A DNA stretch of 64,000 nt from Metaphire vulgaris (lineage: Eukaryota; Annelida; Clitellata; Crassiclitellata; Megascolecidae): assembly GCA_018105865.1 (NCBI GenBank), contig CM030847.1:15881089-15945088 (forward strand), given 5' to 3'. Below are positions 62,784-64,000 of this stretch, one piece after another. Each line of letters begins with the position of its first letter. Within the stretch, counting starts at the first letter, position 1. The translations under genes and the position numbers were made by a program. The notes below the pieces were generated by a model. The model was not told the DNA's origin, ran no database searches, and was given only the letters and a program-made list of their open reading frames with translations.

Positions 62784-64000
62784 TCAGTAGTCGTCATGCT
62801 TGACGTTACTTTCGACGTCATCTTTCATCGCCTTCACTTCGTCATTCACTGTTTCCTGGTCCTTGGAGCTGATCATGTAACGCTTCGCCCAGTCCTGAAC
62901 CTCTCCATCGGCGAAGATTCCGTAGAAGATGGTTCCGACGACGTAAATGGCGGCTGATATGTAGAAGACCAACTGCCACTCCGACTGACGACTCTAAACA
63001 CGCAACGCTTTCACTTATATAGCGCCTAGATGATAATAATAATAATAATAATGATAGTAATGAACTAACTAGACGTCAGCATTGAGCAGTTTCCATGCTG
63101 CGCCAGTCGAAAAATAGAACATTGTCAATAAAAAAAATAAAACATTGTTCCGGGGCCCATGGAGCTCAAAGGGGCCCAAAAAGGTCACCAACACTTTTTC
63201 ATCCTTGTAACACTTGTACCTGTATGTACTTGTAACGAGGACTCTGGAATTCTGCTTTGAAAAAGACAGACTGACAAGCAAAAAATGGTCAACTTTGTCA
63301 CAAAGACCTACTTGTCAGGTCAGGGGTCCTAGGTGACTATTTTCTGCACCGGGGCCCGGAAATTCTCTCGGCGGCCCTGAGCATATTATTCCGTAATATA
63401 AGGGCCTTCAGTTTTCTACGGCATCTTTGATCGCTTCCGGGGTCGATTGCGGGAGGAGGGGCTTTGGTCAGATGCAGCCGAAGTTTCTACCTCGGTGGGG
63501 ACTTGAATGGCGGACCTCAGGATTGACAATGCGCTCACAAGGGTGTTCACCGAAAACACTATTATTTCATATTAGGCCTATTATAGATAAGAAATTATAA
63601 CGACTTGCTATCATACTTATTAAAAGGTAGGCCTAATTTTGTCGTCGTTATCATGGCCATCATCACTCAGTCACTTCATCGCAATTGTTATGATTATCAA
63701 GCTATGACTGTCAATCTTACTAACGAACTTTTGTTACGCTACGTCACTCATCATCATTGTCGACGTCATCATCATCGTCGACGTCATCGACATCGTCGTT
63801 GACATTTTAAACATTGGTCTTAGCACTCAGGTTAGAAATGATCAAACTGCCAAGTACATTCGGAGTGAGTGTTTTCACAAGGTACGGGGCAACGAAGCCA
63901 GGTATGGTGGCCGCAGTGTTGGAGATTCCAAGGAGAACGGCTGCGAAGGGCGGAGCTATGTCGACGTGATTGACAAGTACGCTCGGAAACTGGAGGCCAC
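62784..64000 (-). CDS. SLC17-family transporter (sialin / vesicular anion transporter-like), last two exons, partial
   Basis: Exons at 64000-63858 (continuing beyond the window) and 62993-62784. The first reads [20 protein letters not shown], then [20 protein letters not shown] and VKTLTPN, the SLC17 signature of TM9-11 (VNHxDIAPxFA, GxxNTxAT-PGF). After an in-phase junction (donor AAT/GTACTT, acceptor TTTAG) the second begins [20 protein letters not shown] and contains [10 protein letters not shown], the typical last helix and tail. It ends in an acidic 30-residue C-terminus. The family moves organic anions (sialic acid, glutamate, phosphate, urate) with H+ or Na+ across lysosomal, vesicular or plasma membranes; the substrate cannot be told from this part. 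The donor GTACTT is weak, so the exact junction is slightly uncertain. Confidence 0.85.
62994..63857 (-). other. Last intron of the SLC17 gene
   Basis: 864 bp. Contains a short (AAT)n at 63031-63050 preceded by TATATAGCGCCTAGATGAT, a retroposon-tail motif. It also holds a GGGGCCC-rich segment (63145-63380) ending GGCGGCCCTG that looks like one end of a hAT element, and the SINE listed separately. Confidence 0.6.
63435..63562 (-). repeat. Possible tRNA-derived SINE fragment
   Basis: The reverse complement starts TTGTGAGCGCATTGTCAATC (A-box-like TGAGCGCATTG). About 35 bp later it has CATTCAAGTCC (B-box-like), then GCAATCGACCCCGGAAGCG, the reversed form of a CCGGGGTCGAT phrase common in invertebrate SINE bodies. 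Confidence 0.4.

Overview
The window is eukaryotic nuclear DNA, most likely from an invertebrate animal. Coding exons are sparse and separated by several kilobases. One gene has GT-AG introns, and the protein families are metazoan: a rhodopsin-class peptide-type receptor, two Golgi glycan enzymes and an SLC17 transporter. The intervening DNA is packed with simple repeats and DNA-transposon debris. I cannot name the species; the repeat style would fit a lophotrochozoan or a basal deuterostome, but that is a guess. Most long open frames here are translations of microsatellites and are not genes.

Genes. (1) 27001-28212 (+): an intronless class A GPCR, most like FMRFamide-type peptide receptors. 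(2) 35291-36400 (-): an intronless type II glycosyltransferase with the DXD motif of the GT32 / alpha-1,4-glycosyltransferase group. (3) 54767-56977 (-): a three-exon carbohydrate sulfotransferase, about 473 residues, reconstructed here by in-phase splicing. (4) 62784 to beyond 64000 (-): the last two exons of an SLC17 (sialin / vesicular-transporter) gene that runs off the right edge. Genes 2 and 3 are both predicted Golgi glycan enzymes on the same strand, but they lie 18 kb apart and nothing in the sequence links them.

Mobile DNA, left to right. 6601-9252 is a 2.65-kb Mutator-like candidate with matching ends and an 8-bp target duplication. One end has expanded into a 1.4-kb minisatellite with higher-order structure, and the other end leads into a RING-finger frame. 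A small hAT-like element (8015-8517) is nested in it. 13383-14273 holds two pogo-type MITEs and one hAT MITE. 17084-18009, 39650-40534 and 40758-42370 are hAT elements with exact 8-bp duplications and dense internal repeats at both ends; two of them keep a hAT dimerisation-domain remnant. A CAGTGGCGGCTCC-ended MITE family has four copies. 20948-21538 is a long-TIR element with a 4-bp duplication. Non-LTR retrotransposon tails lie at 4140, 14290, 37100, 58131 and 61960. Also present are a tRNA-derived SINE (21869), a Tc1/mariner remnant (49378), a U2 snRNA pseudogene (29400) and a repeat shared between 53.07-53.94 kb and 57.42-59.13 kb.

Repeats. More than 45 microsatellite tracts are present, several of 100-260 bp (CTT, CTAT, GACA, ATT, GTA, GA, TA). 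One GGA tract lies inside the glycosyltransferase gene and encodes a poly-serine stretch. The remaining intergenic blocks are listed with what I could or could not see in them. All family names come from motif recognition by eye, without database searches.
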